From assembly GCA_017519185.1 (NCBI GenBank), contig JAFWSX010000016.1:1-33496 (forward strand): a stretch of 33,496 bases of DNA. Reading direction: 5' to 3'. This DNA is from Bacteroidales bacterium. GTDB taxonomy: Bacteria; Bacteroidota; Bacteroidia; Bacteroidales; UBA932. Below are positions 8,424 through 17,177 of this stretch, piece after piece. The notes under the pieces are model-generated. The model had not been told where the DNA came from. It was given only the letters and a program-made list of their open reading frames with translations, and ran no database searches. Each line of letters starts with the position of its first letter. The stretch's first letter is position 1. Position numbers and translations under genes: made by a program.

Positions 8424-8949
8424 TAGTTTTTATCTTCTCCTGGAGCCACGCACGCGCCCTGCTGAGCTGTGAGCGTGAACCCCCTTCTGTTATCGAGAGC
8501 ATCTTCGCTATCTCGTCGTGCGAATAGCCCTCTATTACGTATAGGTTGAAAACTGCCCGGAACCCGTCCGGCATCGAATTTACCAACTTGAATATCTCGT
8601 CAGCCCCGATCTTCTCGAGTGTGTTGCTCTGAACCATCTGCATGGCCTGAGAGTCTTCAATATTGTCGGAGAACTTCAGCGCATCGTTCCGCCGGAGCTG
8701 CATCAGTGCAGTGTTGACGAAAATCTTGCGCGCCCATCCTTCGAAAGAGCCTTCGCTCTTGTAGGTCGATATCTTATCAAACAACGCAACAAAGCCGTCT
8801 TGCAAAACATCTTTCGCCACTTCCCTGTCCTTCATATACCTTTGGCACAATGATAGCATACTTGGAGCCAGCAAATCGTAGAGCCCACGCTGGGCCCTAG
8901 GATCATGCCTCCTGCATCCTTCAATGAGCGACTCAAGGTTGTTCTTCAC
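8407..8949 (-). CDS. RNA polymerase sigma-70 factor, ECF type
   Basis: 180 aa, the standard ECF size. Region 2 covers about 20-95 (YDLLAPSMLSLCQRYMKDRE, DVLQDGFVALFDKI, FEGWARKIFVNTAL). Region 4 covers about 120-172 and ends in the helix-turn-helix GYSHDEIAKMLSITEGGSRS. The only upstream in-frame codons lead to a stop, so translation starts at GTG 8949 (MKNNLESL). The 3' end overlaps the anti-sigma/barrel gene by 17 bp, suggesting coupled synthesis of sigma factor and inhibitor. It is divergent from the TPR gene. A TAnnTTTG box lies 22 bp upstream, so the housekeeping sigma factor can transcribe it. Target genes cannot be read from the window. Confidence 0.93.
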   Translation of the reverse strand: MKNNLESLIEGCRRHDPRAQRGLYDLLAPSMLSLCQRYMKDREVAKDVLQDGFVALFDKISTYKSEGSFEGWARKIFVNTALMQLRRNDALKFSDNIEDSQAMQMVQSNTLEKIGADEIFKLVNSMPDGFRAVFNLYVIEGYSHDEIAKMLSITEGGSRSQLSRARAWLQEKIKTNDKYD

Positions 8950-8970
8950 AAGGCTACTGGATTAATGATG

Positions 8971-8978
8971 CAAATTTA
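8971..8978 (-). promoter_or_regulatory. -7 box of the ECF sigma operon promoter
   Basis: The minus strand reads TAAATTTG, a full TAnnTTTG match, 22 bp before the GTG start. TATTG at 9000-8996 lies 17 nt upstream and may act as a weak -33 element. Confidence 0.6.
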
Positions 8979-9021
8979 CTCCAAAATGCTGCATTCAATA
9001 GTTATTTTTTTACGGATTAAT

Positions 9022-9029
9022 TAATTTTG
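9022..9029 (+). promoter_or_regulatory. -7 box of the TPR/envC operon promoter
   Basis: TAATTTTG is a full TAnnTTTG match. It ends 12 bp before ATG 9042, which predicts a leader of only about 6-10 nt. It also shows that the TTG at 9027, inside the box, is not the start of the TPR gene. No good TTTG is seen at the expected -33 distance. Confidence 0.6.
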
Positions 9030-9041
9030 CGCACAGAGTTC

Positions 9042-10691
9042 ATGAAAATGAAATTCATCAGAAAGATAGTTTTAGCATCCATATTCCTCTTTTCGGGAAT
9101 CTTCGCCAACGCCCAGTCACAGGCCTATTTCGATGCTCTGGATGCCTACAATTCAGGCAACAAGGAAGCCGCATACAACCAGTTCAAGAACCTGGTAAAA
9201 GCTGAGCCGGAGAATGACGCCGCCTATTACTATCTTGCCATCCTTTCTGAAGATTTCCTCGAAAGGGAAGACAATTTCAAAAAAGCCATTGCCCTCGATC
9301 CCGGCAATTTCTGGTACAAATACGGCCTCGCGTCCGACTATGTCAACAACCGCGACGCCGACAAGGCTCTTGAGCTTTTCGAAGAACTGATCAAGGAAAA
9401 TCCCCGCAAGACTTCGCTCTACTACGACGTAGTCAATCTTTATATTGCAAAGGGCTATAGCGACAAGGCGATGGAAGCCCTCGACAGGATAGAAGGTCAG
9501 ACAGGAAAGAGCGACCCCCTGGCAATGGCCCGAATGCAGGTCTATATGCAGAAAGGCGAACAGAAGAAAGCATTCGAATTTCTTCAGGATTATTATAAGG
9601 AATACCGTTCTCCCCGCCTTGCCTGCATCCTCGCCGATTACTACGCAGGGCTCTATCAGGAGCAGGAAGCGCTGAAATACTACGAGGAGGCGCTGGCAAT
9701 GGATCCCGACTGTGTCGAAGCCTCCTACGGCGCCGCCCACGTCTACCGTGCCCAGGGTGCATATGATTTGTACTTCAAGAATATCAGGGATTTCATCAAG
9801 AGCGGATATGTTCCTGCAGAGGACAAAGTCAAATATATGCAGGAGATGCTCGGAAGCGGCCAGTTCGTCCAGGTATTCGCACCCCAGATTGATTCCCTGA
9901 TGACCGATATGTATCTCTCCCACCCTACGGACAGCACGGTCACTGGTTTTTCTGCAGCATACTACTATCAGACAGGCCAGGTCGACAAGGCCCTGACCGT
10001 ATATGAGACCCTGATGGAGGAATATCCCGACGATATGGGCGCTGCCTTCAATCTCTGCCTCATATATTATTATTCCGAAGACTGGGACAATGTAGTCAAA
10101 TATACGACCGCCGCAATCCAGCGTTTCGAAGAGCCTCTGGACTTCCTTCAGCTGAGAGGCATCGCTTTTTGGCGGCTTGGAGAATATGACAGTTCGGCGG
10201 AAGATTACCAGACTTTGCTGGCCCTGGCTCCGAAAGACAGTGCCGTCTCGGTCAGCTGCTATTCCGCTCTTGGCGACCTGGCCCATCAGGCAGGAGACCC
10301 GAAACAGGCCTACAGATATTACGACAAGGCATTGCGCATCAATCCGGACTATGCTCCTGTGCTCAACAACTACGCATACTACCTGACCAACGGCTACACT
10401 CAGCCCCTGAAAAGGCCCGACGCCACTCTCCGCAAGGCTATGCAGATGAGTCTGAAGACCATTCAGCAGGAGCCTGACAACCCAACCTATGTGGACACAT
10501 ACGCGTGGCTGCTCCATCTTGTCGGGAGGGACGTAGAAGCAAAGGCGATGTTCAAGCACGCAATGCTCTACGGCGGCAAGGAGAGCGGCACCATACTCGA
10601 GCATTATGCAACTGTGCTGCAGACTCTCGGCGAGAACGACCTTGCGAACGTATATTTCAAACAGGCACAAGCATTGGGAACAGACGAATAG
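9042..10691 (+). CDS. Exported tetratricopeptide-repeat protein
   Basis: 549 aa from ATG 9042 (MKMKFIRKIVLASIFLFSGI), chosen because the frame extension to 9027 runs into the -7 box. Residues 1-24 form a signal peptide with a likely cut after FANA, before QSQAYF. The rest is almost all 34-residue TPR helix pairs, for example AYDALDAYNSGNKEAAYNQF-type, YYYLAILSE, ALKYYEEALAMDPDCVEASY, and AYRYYDKALRINPDYAPVLN near the C-terminus. No enzymatic motif is seen. The next gene (EnvC-like factor) starts 1 nt after the stop, so the pair is coupled. A TPR scaffold in the periplasm or outer-membrane lumen working with a murein-hydrolase activator is the most likely job. In Bacteroides genomes, from memory, a similar TPR gene precedes a DUF4292 gene and an M23 gene; DUF4292 is absent here. 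Confidence 0.85.
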   Translation: MKMKFIRKIVLASIFLFSGIFANAQSQAYFDALDAYNSGNKEAAYNQFKNLVKAEPENDAAYYYLAILSEDFLEREDNFKKAIALDPGNFWYKYGLASDYVNNRDADKALELFEELIKENPRKTSLYYDVVNLYIAKGYSDKAMEALDRIEGQTGKSDPLAMARMQVYMQKGEQKKAFEFLQDYYKEYRSPRLACILADYYAGLYQEQEALKYYEEALAMDPDCVEASYGAAHVYRAQGAYDLYFKNIRDFIKSGYVPAEDKVKYMQEMLGSGQFVQVFAPQIDSLMTDMYLSHPTDSTVTGFSAAYYYQTGQVDKALTVYETLMEEYPDDMGAAFNLCLIYYYSEDWDNVVKYTTAAIQRFEEPLDFLQLRGIAFWRLGEYDSSAEDYQTLLALAPKDSAVSVSCYSALGDLAHQAGDPKQAYRYYDKALRINPDYAPVLNNYAYYLTNGYTQPLKRPDATLRKAMQMSLKTIQQEPDNPTYVDTYAWLLHLVGRDVEAKAMFKHAMLYGGKESGTILEHYATVLQTLGENDLANVYFKQAQALGTDE

Positions 10692-10692
10692 C

Positions 10693-11850
10693 GTGAAAAG
10701 ACTCCTTGCCATCATCCTTATTATTGCAGCAGCCGTCAGCGAGGCGAGTGCGCAGGATGTTTCGGCACAAAGGGAAGCCAAAAGGAAGCTTGAAGAGGAA
10801 ATCGCATTCATAGACAACCAGCTCAAGAACATAATCAACCGGCAGAAAGCATCCACGCAGCAGCTGACCATCGTACAGAAACAAGTCAGCAACCGCAAGA
10901 AGCTGGTGGACGAAGCCGATGCTGAAATACGTGTGCTGCGCACCCAGATCAACAGCACGACAGCGCAGATCAATGCCCTTCAGGCAAATCTCGACACGCT
11001 CGAATACTATTACGGAGACCTCATCTACAATGCATACAAGAACCGAGACAACAAGGTGTGGTTCATGTATATCCTCGGAAGCGAGAACATAGGCCAGGGA
11101 TACCGCCGCTTTGCCTATCTGGGCAACCTCTCTGAATCGGCCAATGCCCAGGCAGACAACATACTGCTGACCCAGGCCCAGCTGCAGCAGGAGAAGGCAA
11201 GGCTGGACTCGCTTGTGACAGTCGCCACGGCGACCAGGCAGCAGAGACAGCGGGAATATGACAATATGAAAGCCGACGAGCAGAAATCCCGCTCTCTCGT
11301 GAACAGCCTCAACAAGAGCAAGAACCAATATCAGAAAGACCTTCAGACCAAAAAGAAGCAGGTGGACGCTCTCAACAAAGAAATCGAGAGGATCCTTAAG
11401 AAAGTTGTGACGGAGCAGAAGACTGAAACAATCGACTATACTCTTGCAGGCCGTTTCGAAGATAACAAAGGCAAGCTGCCGTGGCCGGTGCAAGGCGTAA
11501 TTACCGGCCGCTTCGGCAATCACACCCACCCTGTATACAAAAACATCCAGCTGCCGACCAGCAACGGTGTCGACATCACCGCAGCACGCAATGCAAGTGT
11601 CAAGTGCGTCTTCGACGGTACGGTCAGGCAAGTGCTGGTAATGCCCGGGTACAGCCAGTGCGTACTGGTGCAGCACGGAACATACTATACTTTCTACTGC
11701 CGTCTCGGTAAGGTTTCGGTAAAGGCCGGACAGGCTGTCAAGGCTGGCGATGCACTCGGCACCCTCGACGTGACCGACGACTCCTCAGTACTCCATTTCC
11801 AGATATGGAAAGGGACAGACAAGCAAAATCCCGAAAACTGGCTGAGATAG
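10693..11850 (+). CDS. envC: EnvC-like murein hydrolase activator (degenerate LytM/M23 factor)
   Basis: 385 aa from GTG 10693, 1 nt after the TPR stop; this start gives a clean signal peptide (MKRLLAIILIIAAAVSEASA, cut before QD). Residues about 23-265 are long coiled coils rich in K, E and Q, as in EnvC. Residues about 275-385 are a LytM domain (GRFGNHTHPVYKN, NGVDITAARNASV, SVLHFQIWKG). The zinc-site histidines are partly lost: the usual HxGxD is SNGVD, and the usual Y-x-H-L is YCRL. Asp and the LHF histidine remain. That loss is the mark of EnvC/NlpD-type factors that activate N-acetylmuramoyl-L-alanine amidases instead of cutting peptidoglycan. It probably acts in the periplasm at division. 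Its stop codon touches the stop codon of uvrA on the other strand. Confidence 0.88.
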   Translation: MKRLLAIILIIAAAVSEASAQDVSAQREAKRKLEEEIAFIDNQLKNIINRQKASTQQLTIVQKQVSNRKKLVDEADAEIRVLRTQINSTTAQINALQANLDTLEYYYGDLIYNAYKNRDNKVWFMYILGSENIGQGYRRFAYLGNLSESANAQADNILLTQAQLQQEKARLDSLVTVATATRQQRQREYDNMKADEQKSRSLVNSLNKSKNQYQKDLQTKKKQVDALNKEIERILKKVVTEQKTETIDYTLAGRFEDNKGKLPWPVQGVITGRFGNHTHPVYKNIQLPTSNGVDITAARNASVKCVFDGTVRQVLVMPGYSQCVLVQHGTYYTFYCRLGKVSVKAGQAVKAGDALGTLDVTDDSSVLHFQIWKGTDKQNPENWLR

Positions 11851-14658
11851 CTAGCCCAGCATTTCCTTCAGATATTGTCCGGTATATGACGCAGGATTGG
11901 CTGCGACTTGCTCAGGAGTGCCCTGCGCGATGATCCGGCCGCCGTCCCGTCCACCTTCAGGCCCCATATCTATCAGATAGTCGACACTCTTGAGAACATC
12001 CAGGTTGTGCTCGATGATGAGCACGGTATTTCCCTGGTCCACGAGTTTCTGCAGCACTTCGAGCAGATTTTTTATGTCATCGAAATGCAGTCCGGTGGTC
12101 GGTTCATCCAGCAGGTAGAGGGTGCTGCCCGTGCTCTTGCGGGCAAGCTCGGCTGCGAGTTTCACCCTCTGGCTCTCGCCACCGCTGAGGGTAGTCGAAG
12201 GCTGGCCGAGACGTACATAGCCCAAGCCGACATCCACCATCGCCTTGAGTTTCGGATAGATGAAAGGATTCGACCGGAAGAATTCCGCTGCTTCAGAAAC
12301 AGTCATATCCAGCACGTCGCTGATGCTCTTGCCCTTGTAATGGACGGCAAGTGTGTCTGGCTTGTAACGCTTGCCTCCGCATTCCTTGCACGTAACGTGA
12401 GCAGGCGGAAGGAAGTGCATCTCAATCTCCTGGATACCGGCGCCTTTGCAGACCTCGCATCGGCCCGACTTGACATTGAACGAGAAGCGGTTTGCCTTGA
12501 AACCCCTGATCTTGGCATCGGGGGTCTGTCCGAACAGTTCGCGGATGGCGCCGAACACATTCGTATATGTGGCAGGGTTACTGCGGGGAGAGCGGCCTAT
12601 CGGAGACTGGTCTACCTCTATCACTTTGTCGATATTCTCTATTCCTTCAATGGAATCATAGGCAAGCGGCCTTGCAAGAGAACGGTAGAGCTTTGCGGAG
12701 AGTATCGGCATCAAAGTCTCGTTGATGAGCGATGACTTTCCGCTGCCGCTGACTCCGCTGACTCCAATGAAAGTACCCAGAGGCAGTGTCAGGTCCACAT
12801 CCTGGAGGTTGTTGCCGCGGGCTCCGTGAAGTTTCAGGGTAAGTCCGTTGCCTTCGCGGCGGGTAGCCGGCACGGCAATGCTTTTGCGCCCGAGCAGATA
12901 GTCTATAGTCATGCTTCCGCCTTCAGGGACAGACTGGATCTTCGACGGCTCGCCGTTGTAGAGCAGCTCGCCTCCCAGTTCCCCGGCTCCAGGCCCGAGG
13001 TCCACCAGCCAGTCCGCATTCTCCATCATCTCGCTGTCGTGCTCCACCACCATCACAGAGTTTCCCTCGTCGCGCAATTTCTTGAGGGAGTCGATGAGCT
13101 TGCGGTTGTCCCGCTGATGGAGACCAATCGAAGGCTCGTCGAGGATGTAGAGAACATTAACCAGTTTCGAGCCTATCTGTGTGGCAAGCCTGATGCGCTG
13201 ACTTTCTCCTCCGCTGAGAGTGGCGGTGGGACGGTCGAGTGACAGATAGCCCAGACCCACCTCCTTCAGGAACCCCACCCTGTCAGTAAGTTCCTTGAGT
13301 ATGTCGTTCGATATGAGTTTCTGCCTCTCGTTCAAACTGCCCGGCAGATTGCGTATCCAGTCATACAGCTCGTTGATGTCCATCGCAGACACCTGGGCTA
13401 TGTCAAGCCCGGCAATCTTGAAGTTGAGAGCCTCTTTTTTCAACCTTGTTCCGTTGCAAACCGGGCAGACGGTCATATTCATGAAACTGTCTTTCTTTTC
13501 TAGAGACTCTTCGCTTTCCTCGCCGGTGATGCGGGTCCTTGCCAGCACCCCGTCGAAGGTCACCATCTGGTCGGTAGGTCCGCTTCCCACCCTGAACAGT
13601 TCCTGTGAGCCGTATAGTATTGTAGACAAAGCCTGGGGAGGTATGTCCTTGATGGGGTCGTGGAGAGAAAAGCCGTACTTCCGGGCAATGGACTCCAGCA
13701 CATCGAAGGTCGAGTTGCTCCTCATGCTTCCCAGAGACACGATACCTCCGTCGGCTATTGAAATATTGTCATTCGGGATGACCTTGTCCATATCGAGCTG
13801 CGCCACCACGCCCAGTCCGTTGCAATGGGGGCAGGCACCCTGGGGGGAGTTGAACGAAAACGTATACGGAGCAGGCAGCGGGAAGGAAATGCCGGTGTCG
13901 GCACATATCAGGTTTTTGCTGAGATATCTCAAGCCGCCTTCACCGTCCATTCTCAGCAGGGCGATAGAACCTTTGCCCTGCGAAAGCGCGGTGACGACTG
14001 AAGAACGTATGCGCTTGCGGTCTTCGGCGTTGGGTACCATCTTGTCCACCACCAGCTCTATGAAATGGGTCTTGTACCTGTCCAGAGGTTCCACGTCTCG
14101 CAGATAATGGATTTCTCCATCAATACGCACCTGAGAGTATCCGCGCTTGATGAGCTGCTCGAAAAGATCCTTGTAGTGGCCCTTGCGACCCTTGACTACA
14201 GGAGCGAGCAGCAGCAGTTTCTGACCCTCATATTCGTTGATGATCAGATCGACTATCATATCGTCCGTATACTTGACCATCTCCTTCCCGGTGGCAGGAG
14301 AATATGCAGTTGAAGCACGGGCATAGAGCAGACGGAAGAAATCGTAGATCTCGGTCATCGTCCCGACCGTGGAGCGGGGATTTCGGCCTGTGGTCTTCTG
14401 TTCTATGGCGATTATTGGGCTCAGTCCGCGCACGTCATCTACCTGCGGCCTCTCCATCATACCCATAAACTGGCGGGCATATGGAGAAAGAGTGTCCATA
14501 TAGCGGCGCTGACCCTCGGCATAGATGGTGTCGAAGGCAAGCGAAGACTTCCCGCTGCCGGAAAGACCGGTAACCACGACAAGCTTGTCCCTCGGTATCT
14601 TAAGGGAAATATTCTTCAGGTTGTGAGACCTGGCACCGTTGATCTCTATGAAATCCAT
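11851..14658 (-). CDS. uvrA: UvrABC excinuclease subunit A
   Basis: Damage-recognition ATPase of nucleotide excision repair; forms the UvrA2B2 scanning complex. 935 aa, full length for UvrA1. Seen in order: Walker [10 protein letters not shown] (31-39), first zinc module with CPHC (276-279) and CPVC (398-401), ABC signature LSGGE (481-485) with [11 protein letters not shown], second Walker [10 protein letters not shown] (635-643), second zinc module CEVC (734-737) and CKEC (757-760), second LSGGE and [10 protein letters not shown], and a C-terminus typical of the family. It follows the MBL hydrolase by 1 nt on the same strand, so the two form an operon. Its TAG abuts the TAG of envC from the other side, and no terminator is visible between them. 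Confidence 0.98.
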   Translation of the reverse strand: MDFIEINGARSHNLKNISLKIPRDKLVVVTGLSGSGKSSLAFDTIYAEGQRRYMDTLSPYARQFMGMMERPQVDDVRGLSPIIAIEQKTTGRNPRSTVGTMTEIYDFFRLLYARASTAYSPATGKEMVKYTDDMIVDLIINEYEGQKLLLLAPVVKGRKGHYKDLFEQLIKRGYSQVRIDGEIHYLRDVEPLDRYKTHFIELVVDKMVPNAEDRKRIRSSVVTALSQGKGSIALLRMDGEGGLRYLSKNLICADTGISFPLPAPYTFSFNSPQGACPHCNGLGVVAQLDMDKVIPNDNISIADGGIVSLGSMRSNSTFDVLESIARKYGFSLHDPIKDIPPQALSTILYGSQELFRVGSGPTDQMVTFDGVLARTRITGEESEESLEKKDSFMNMTVCPVCNGTRLKKEALNFKIAGLDIAQVSAMDINELYDWIRNLPGSLNERQKLISNDILKELTDRVGFLKEVGLGYLSLDRPTATLSGGESQRIRLATQIGSKLVNVLYILDEPSIGLHQRDNRKLIDSLKKLRDEGNSVMVVEHDSEMMENADWLVDLGPGAGELGGELLYNGEPSKIQSVPEGGSMTIDYLLGRKSIAVPATRREGNGLTLKLHGARGNNLQDVDLTLPLGTFIGVSGVSGSGKSSLINETLMPILSAKLYRSLARPLAYDSIEGIENIDKVIEVDQSPIGRSPRSNPATYTNVFGAIRELFGQTPDAKIRGFKANRFSFNVKSGRCEVCKGAGIQEIEMHFLPPAHVTCKECGGKRYKPDTLAVHYKGKSISDVLDMTVSEAAEFFRSNPFIYPKLKAMVDVGLGYVRLGQPSTTLSGGESQRVKLAAELARKSTGSTLYLLDEPTTGLHFDDIKNLLEVLQKLVDQGNTVLIIEHNLDVLKSVDYLIDMGPEGGRDGGRIIAQGTPEQVAANPASYTGQYLKEMLG

Positions 14659-14659
14659 T

Positions 14660-15298
14660 TCAGCGCAGATATGGATTTGACTTCAGCTCTTCGCCGATAG
14701 AAGTAGGGTAGCCGTGGCCTGGATAGACAGCGATGTCAGGGTTCAGCCTCTTGAGCTTCTCAAGGGATACGCACATGTCTTCCTCACCGCTTTCCTCGAA
14801 GTCAGTCCGGCCGATGCTGCCTTGGAAAAGAGTGTCGCCGGTGAACATAACCTTCTCTGTCTCTTCCAGATAGCACACTCCTCCGTTGGTATGGCCGGGA
14901 GTCCCGATCACCTTGAATGTGAAACCGGCATACTGGATTTCGTCTCCGTCGTTGACATATCTGAACTTGACATTGTCCATCGGAAGATATTCCATGTTGA
15001 AAAGGCTGGTATAGCCGGAAAGTTTCGACAGCAGATCGCAGTCGGCAGGATTCATAACTGCCGGAATGTCCCATTTCTCTGCGAAATACGGAACTGAAAG
15101 GACGTGATCGAAATGAGCGTGCGTAAGCAGGATGCACACCGGTCTCAAACCCTCTTTCTCGAAATAATCATCAACCCTCGCCCGCTCACGGCCGTCCTGG
15201 CAACCAGGATCGACTATCACACATTCTCCGCTTTCGGAAGAAAACACATACAGGCATTCCCTCAGGGCGTTGACATAAAAAGTTTTTATCTCGCGCAT
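14660..15298 (-). CDS. Metallo-beta-lactamase-fold hydrolase (glyoxalase II-like)
   Basis: 212 aa from ATG 15298 (MREIKTFYVNAL). The longer frame to 15367 is rejected because it would cross the -7 box at 15318-15325 and has no family similarity. Di-metal site residues are all present: THAHFDH (H60, H62, D64, H65), TPGHT (H136), FTGDTLF (D155) and PGHG (H195). Length and motifs fit the glyoxalase II / hydroxyacylglutathione hydrolase-like group that cleaves thioesters. It has no C-terminal glutathione-binding domain, so the substrate is open; such proteins are often mis-named. It heads the uvrA operon, with a 1-nt gap. No mechanistic link to repair can be claimed. Confidence 0.88.
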   Translation of the reverse strand: MREIKTFYVNALRECLYVFSSESGECVIVDPGCQDGRERARVDDYFEKEGLRPVCILLTHAHFDHVLSVPYFAEKWDIPAVMNPADCDLLSKLSGYTSLFNMEYLPMDNVKFRYVNDGDEIQYAGFTFKVIGTPGHTNGGVCYLEETEKVMFTGDTLFQGSIGRTDFEESGEEDMCVSLEKLKRLNPDIAVYPGHGYPTSIGEELKSNPYLR

Positions 15299-15317
15299 TT
15301 CGGCACTTCGTTTAACG

Positions 15318-15325
15318 CAAAAATA
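15318..15325 (-). promoter_or_regulatory. -7 box of the MBL hydrolase/uvrA promoter
   Basis: The minus strand reads TATTTTTG, a full TAnnTTTG match 19 bp before ATG 15298. No clear TTTG is seen at -33. It lies inside the upstream region of the oppositely directed kinase promoter. Confidence 0.6.
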
Positions 15326-15338
15326 CGAAAAGAGTTTG

Positions 15339-15346
15339 TATTTTTG
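15339..15346 (+). promoter_or_regulatory. -7 box of the deoxynucleoside kinase promoter
   Basis: TATTTTTG on the plus strand, a full TAnnTTTG match, 29 bp before ATG 15376. A GTG that could extend the kinase frame begins at the last base of this box and is therefore rejected as a start. Confidence 0.6.
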
Positions 15347-15375
15347 TGAATAACCATATACAAACAACCCTCGCC

Positions 15376-15990
15376 ATGCACATTGCGATAGCCGGCAACA
15401 TAGGCAGCGGAAAGACTACCCTGACCCAGCTTCTTTCCAAGCACTACCATTGGACAGCAAGATTCGAACCCGTGGATTTCAACCCTTATCTGGCAGATTT
15501 CTACGAAGATATGGAAAGGTGGTCGTTCAACCTCCAGATCTATTTCCTGAACAAGCGTTTCCGCGACATCGTCGAGATCAGCCAGAGCAAGGACGTGATC
15601 ATACAGGACCGTACCATTTATGAGGACGCCTGCATATTTGCCCCCAACCTGCACGATATGGGACTGATGTCCAGCCGCGATTTCGACAACTACCAGGAAC
15701 TGTTCGAACTTATGATCTCACTGGTAAGGCCGCCGGACCTGCTGATCTATCTTCGCAGCAGCATTCCCAACATCGTCAACAACATCCACAAGCGCGGCCG
15801 CGAATATGAGAACAGCATCCGCATCGACTATCTCACAGGCCTGCACGAACGCTATGAGAAGTGGATAAGCGAATACAATGACGGCAAGTTGCTCATAGTG
15901 GATGTCGACCGTCTCCGCTTCGGAGAGAACGTAGACGACTTCAACACCGTAACTGACATGATTGACGCCCAGCTCCACGGGCTTTTCTGA
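15376..15990 (+). CDS. Deoxynucleoside kinase (dNK/dGK-dAK family)
   Basis: Phosphorylates salvaged deoxynucleosides to 5'-monophosphates with ATP. 204 aa from ATG 15376 (MHIAIAGNIG), the usual length. P-loop GNIGSGKTT (7-15), a substrate-site Glu in ARFEPVDFNPYL (about 28-39), the dNK DRS-type motif as DRTIYEDACIF (78-88), and a lid region with KRGREYENSIR. The start puts the P-loop strand at the very N-terminus as in relatives. First gene of a co-directional run that ends with a nucleobase permease. Base preference (purine or pyrimidine) cannot be read with certainty. Confidence 0.9.
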   Translation: MHIAIAGNIGSGKTTLTQLLSKHYHWTARFEPVDFNPYLADFYEDMERWSFNLQIYFLNKRFRDIVEISQSKDVIIQDRTIYEDACIFAPNLHDMGLMSSRDFDNYQELFELMISLVRPPDLLIYLRSSIPNIVNNIHKRGREYENSIRIDYLTGLHERYEKWISEYNDGKLLIVDVDRLRFGENVDDFNTVTDMIDAQLHGLF

Positions 15991-16012
15991 TCCTGCCTTT
16001 ATAACTGAATCT

Positions 16013-17167
16013 ATGATTTCCAAAATCCTCCTTGTCCTGTTTTTCTGCATCTCCCCGGCGGTCGTTCTGTGGCTCTGCAAGAAAGTTCCCTTCTTCGGGA
16101 AGATAGGACCCATCCTCATCCTTTACATCCTTGGCGTGGTGATAGGCAACCTGCCTTGGATCAACGAAGGCAGCTACGAACTCAAGGACACGATCACTAC
16201 CATCTTGATTCCTCTGGCGCTCCCTATGATGCTCTTTGCCTGCGCCATCACCCGCGAGAGCCTGAAAGGAGTCTTCCGCTCCCTGATTGCCGGCCTTGTT
16301 TCAATTATAGTTTCGATCTTTCTCGGATACTGGCTGTTCGGCAGGCACATCGGTCCTCAGGGCCCGAAGATTGCCGCGCTGATCACCGGCTGCGAAACCG
16401 GTGGCACCATCAATATGGCTTCTATCCAGGCTATGCTCGGAGTGTCAGAAGAGACCTTCGTTCTCCTGAACAGCTACGATATGATAGTCTGCTTCCTTTA
16501 CTTCATCTTCCTGCTCAGTATAGGTATCCGCATCTTCCGCAAATTCCTCAAGAACAGCAAGACCACACTGACCGAATCGCAGGCTGAAGTCAACGAGCAG
16601 ATCATCGAGAGCCACAAGAACCCCTACAGTGTCCTCAAGACAGCAAAAGGCTGGGGCCAGGTATGGAGGATACTGCTGGCAGTAGCAATCTGCTGCGGCC
16701 TTGCTTTCGGGCTCACGAAGCTCTTCCCCAAGGGCTGGTTCATGCCCATCTTCATCCTCGGCATAAGCACCTTCGCCCTCATCGCTGCAAACCTCAAGCC
16801 CGTCAAGAAGCTGACATTCAGCTACGACCTCGGACTCTACCTCATATACATCTTCTCCATCACGATAGCTTCGATGGCCGACGTCACGAAGCTGAATATC
16901 CGCGAAGGCCTCTATGCCTTCCTGTTCCTGTTCTTCGTGATTTTCGTATCACTGCTGCTGCAGGTGATCCTTTCAAAGTTGTTGAAGGTCGATCCCGATA
17001 TGATGATTGCGACTTCAGTGGCACTTATCAACTCACCGCCTTTCGTTCCGATTGTCGTCAGTGCGATGAACAACAAGAAAGTGCTTGTTCCTGGCATCAC
17101 TGTGGGAATCATCGGCTTCGCTCTGGGCAACTATCTGGGGTTCTTCATCTATAACCTGTTGATTTAA
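16013..17167 (+). CDS. DUF819 family integral membrane protein
   Basis: 384 aa from ATG 16013 (MISKILLVLFF), 22 bp after the kinase stop; a frame extension back to 15962 would overlap the kinase and is not used. About 10-11 hydrophobic segments cover almost the whole length. The family-typical segment around GPKIAALITGCETGGTINMA, and a C-terminal half with NSPPFVPIVVSAMNNKKVLV, identify DUF819 (YjcL-like). The two-halved architecture resembles carboxylate or cation antiporters, but no substrate is known and none is claimed. It is 10 bp upstream of the patatin gene and likely cotranscribed. Confidence 0.85.
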   Translation: MISKILLVLFFCISPAVVLWLCKKVPFFGKIGPILILYILGVVIGNLPWINEGSYELKDTITTILIPLALPMMLFACAITRESLKGVFRSLIAGLVSIIVSIFLGYWLFGRHIGPQGPKIAALITGCETGGTINMASIQAMLGVSEETFVLLNSYDMIVCFLYFIFLLSIGIRIFRKFLKNSKTTLTESQAEVNEQIIESHKNPYSVLKTAKGWGQVWRILLAVAICCGLAFGLTKLFPKGWFMPIFILGISTFALIAANLKPVKKLTFSYDLGLYLIYIFSITIASMADVTKLNIREGLYAFLFLFFVIFVSLLLQVILSKLLKVDPDMMIATSVALINSPPFVPIVVSAMNNKKVLVPGITVGIIGFALGNYLGFFIYNLLI

Positions 17168-17177
17168 TTTCAATTCA

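Noticed and set aside
10606-10692. Upstream start of the envC gene at 10606, inside the TPR gene
   Set aside because: It would bury the signal peptide 30 residues into the protein; GTG 10693, one base after the TPR stop, gives a clean secretion signal.
9153-10973. 606-codon open frame on the minus strand across the TPR and envC genes
   Set aside because: It is the mirror of two well-supported plus-strand genes with signal peptides and domains; the translation is a Cys/Val/Ile-rich shadow without any family motif.
15286-15367. N-terminal extension of the MBL hydrolase to 15367 and of the kinase to 15346
   Set aside because: Both extensions run through the TAnnTTTG promoter boxes and lack family similarity; the starts at 15298 and 15376 fit the families exactly.
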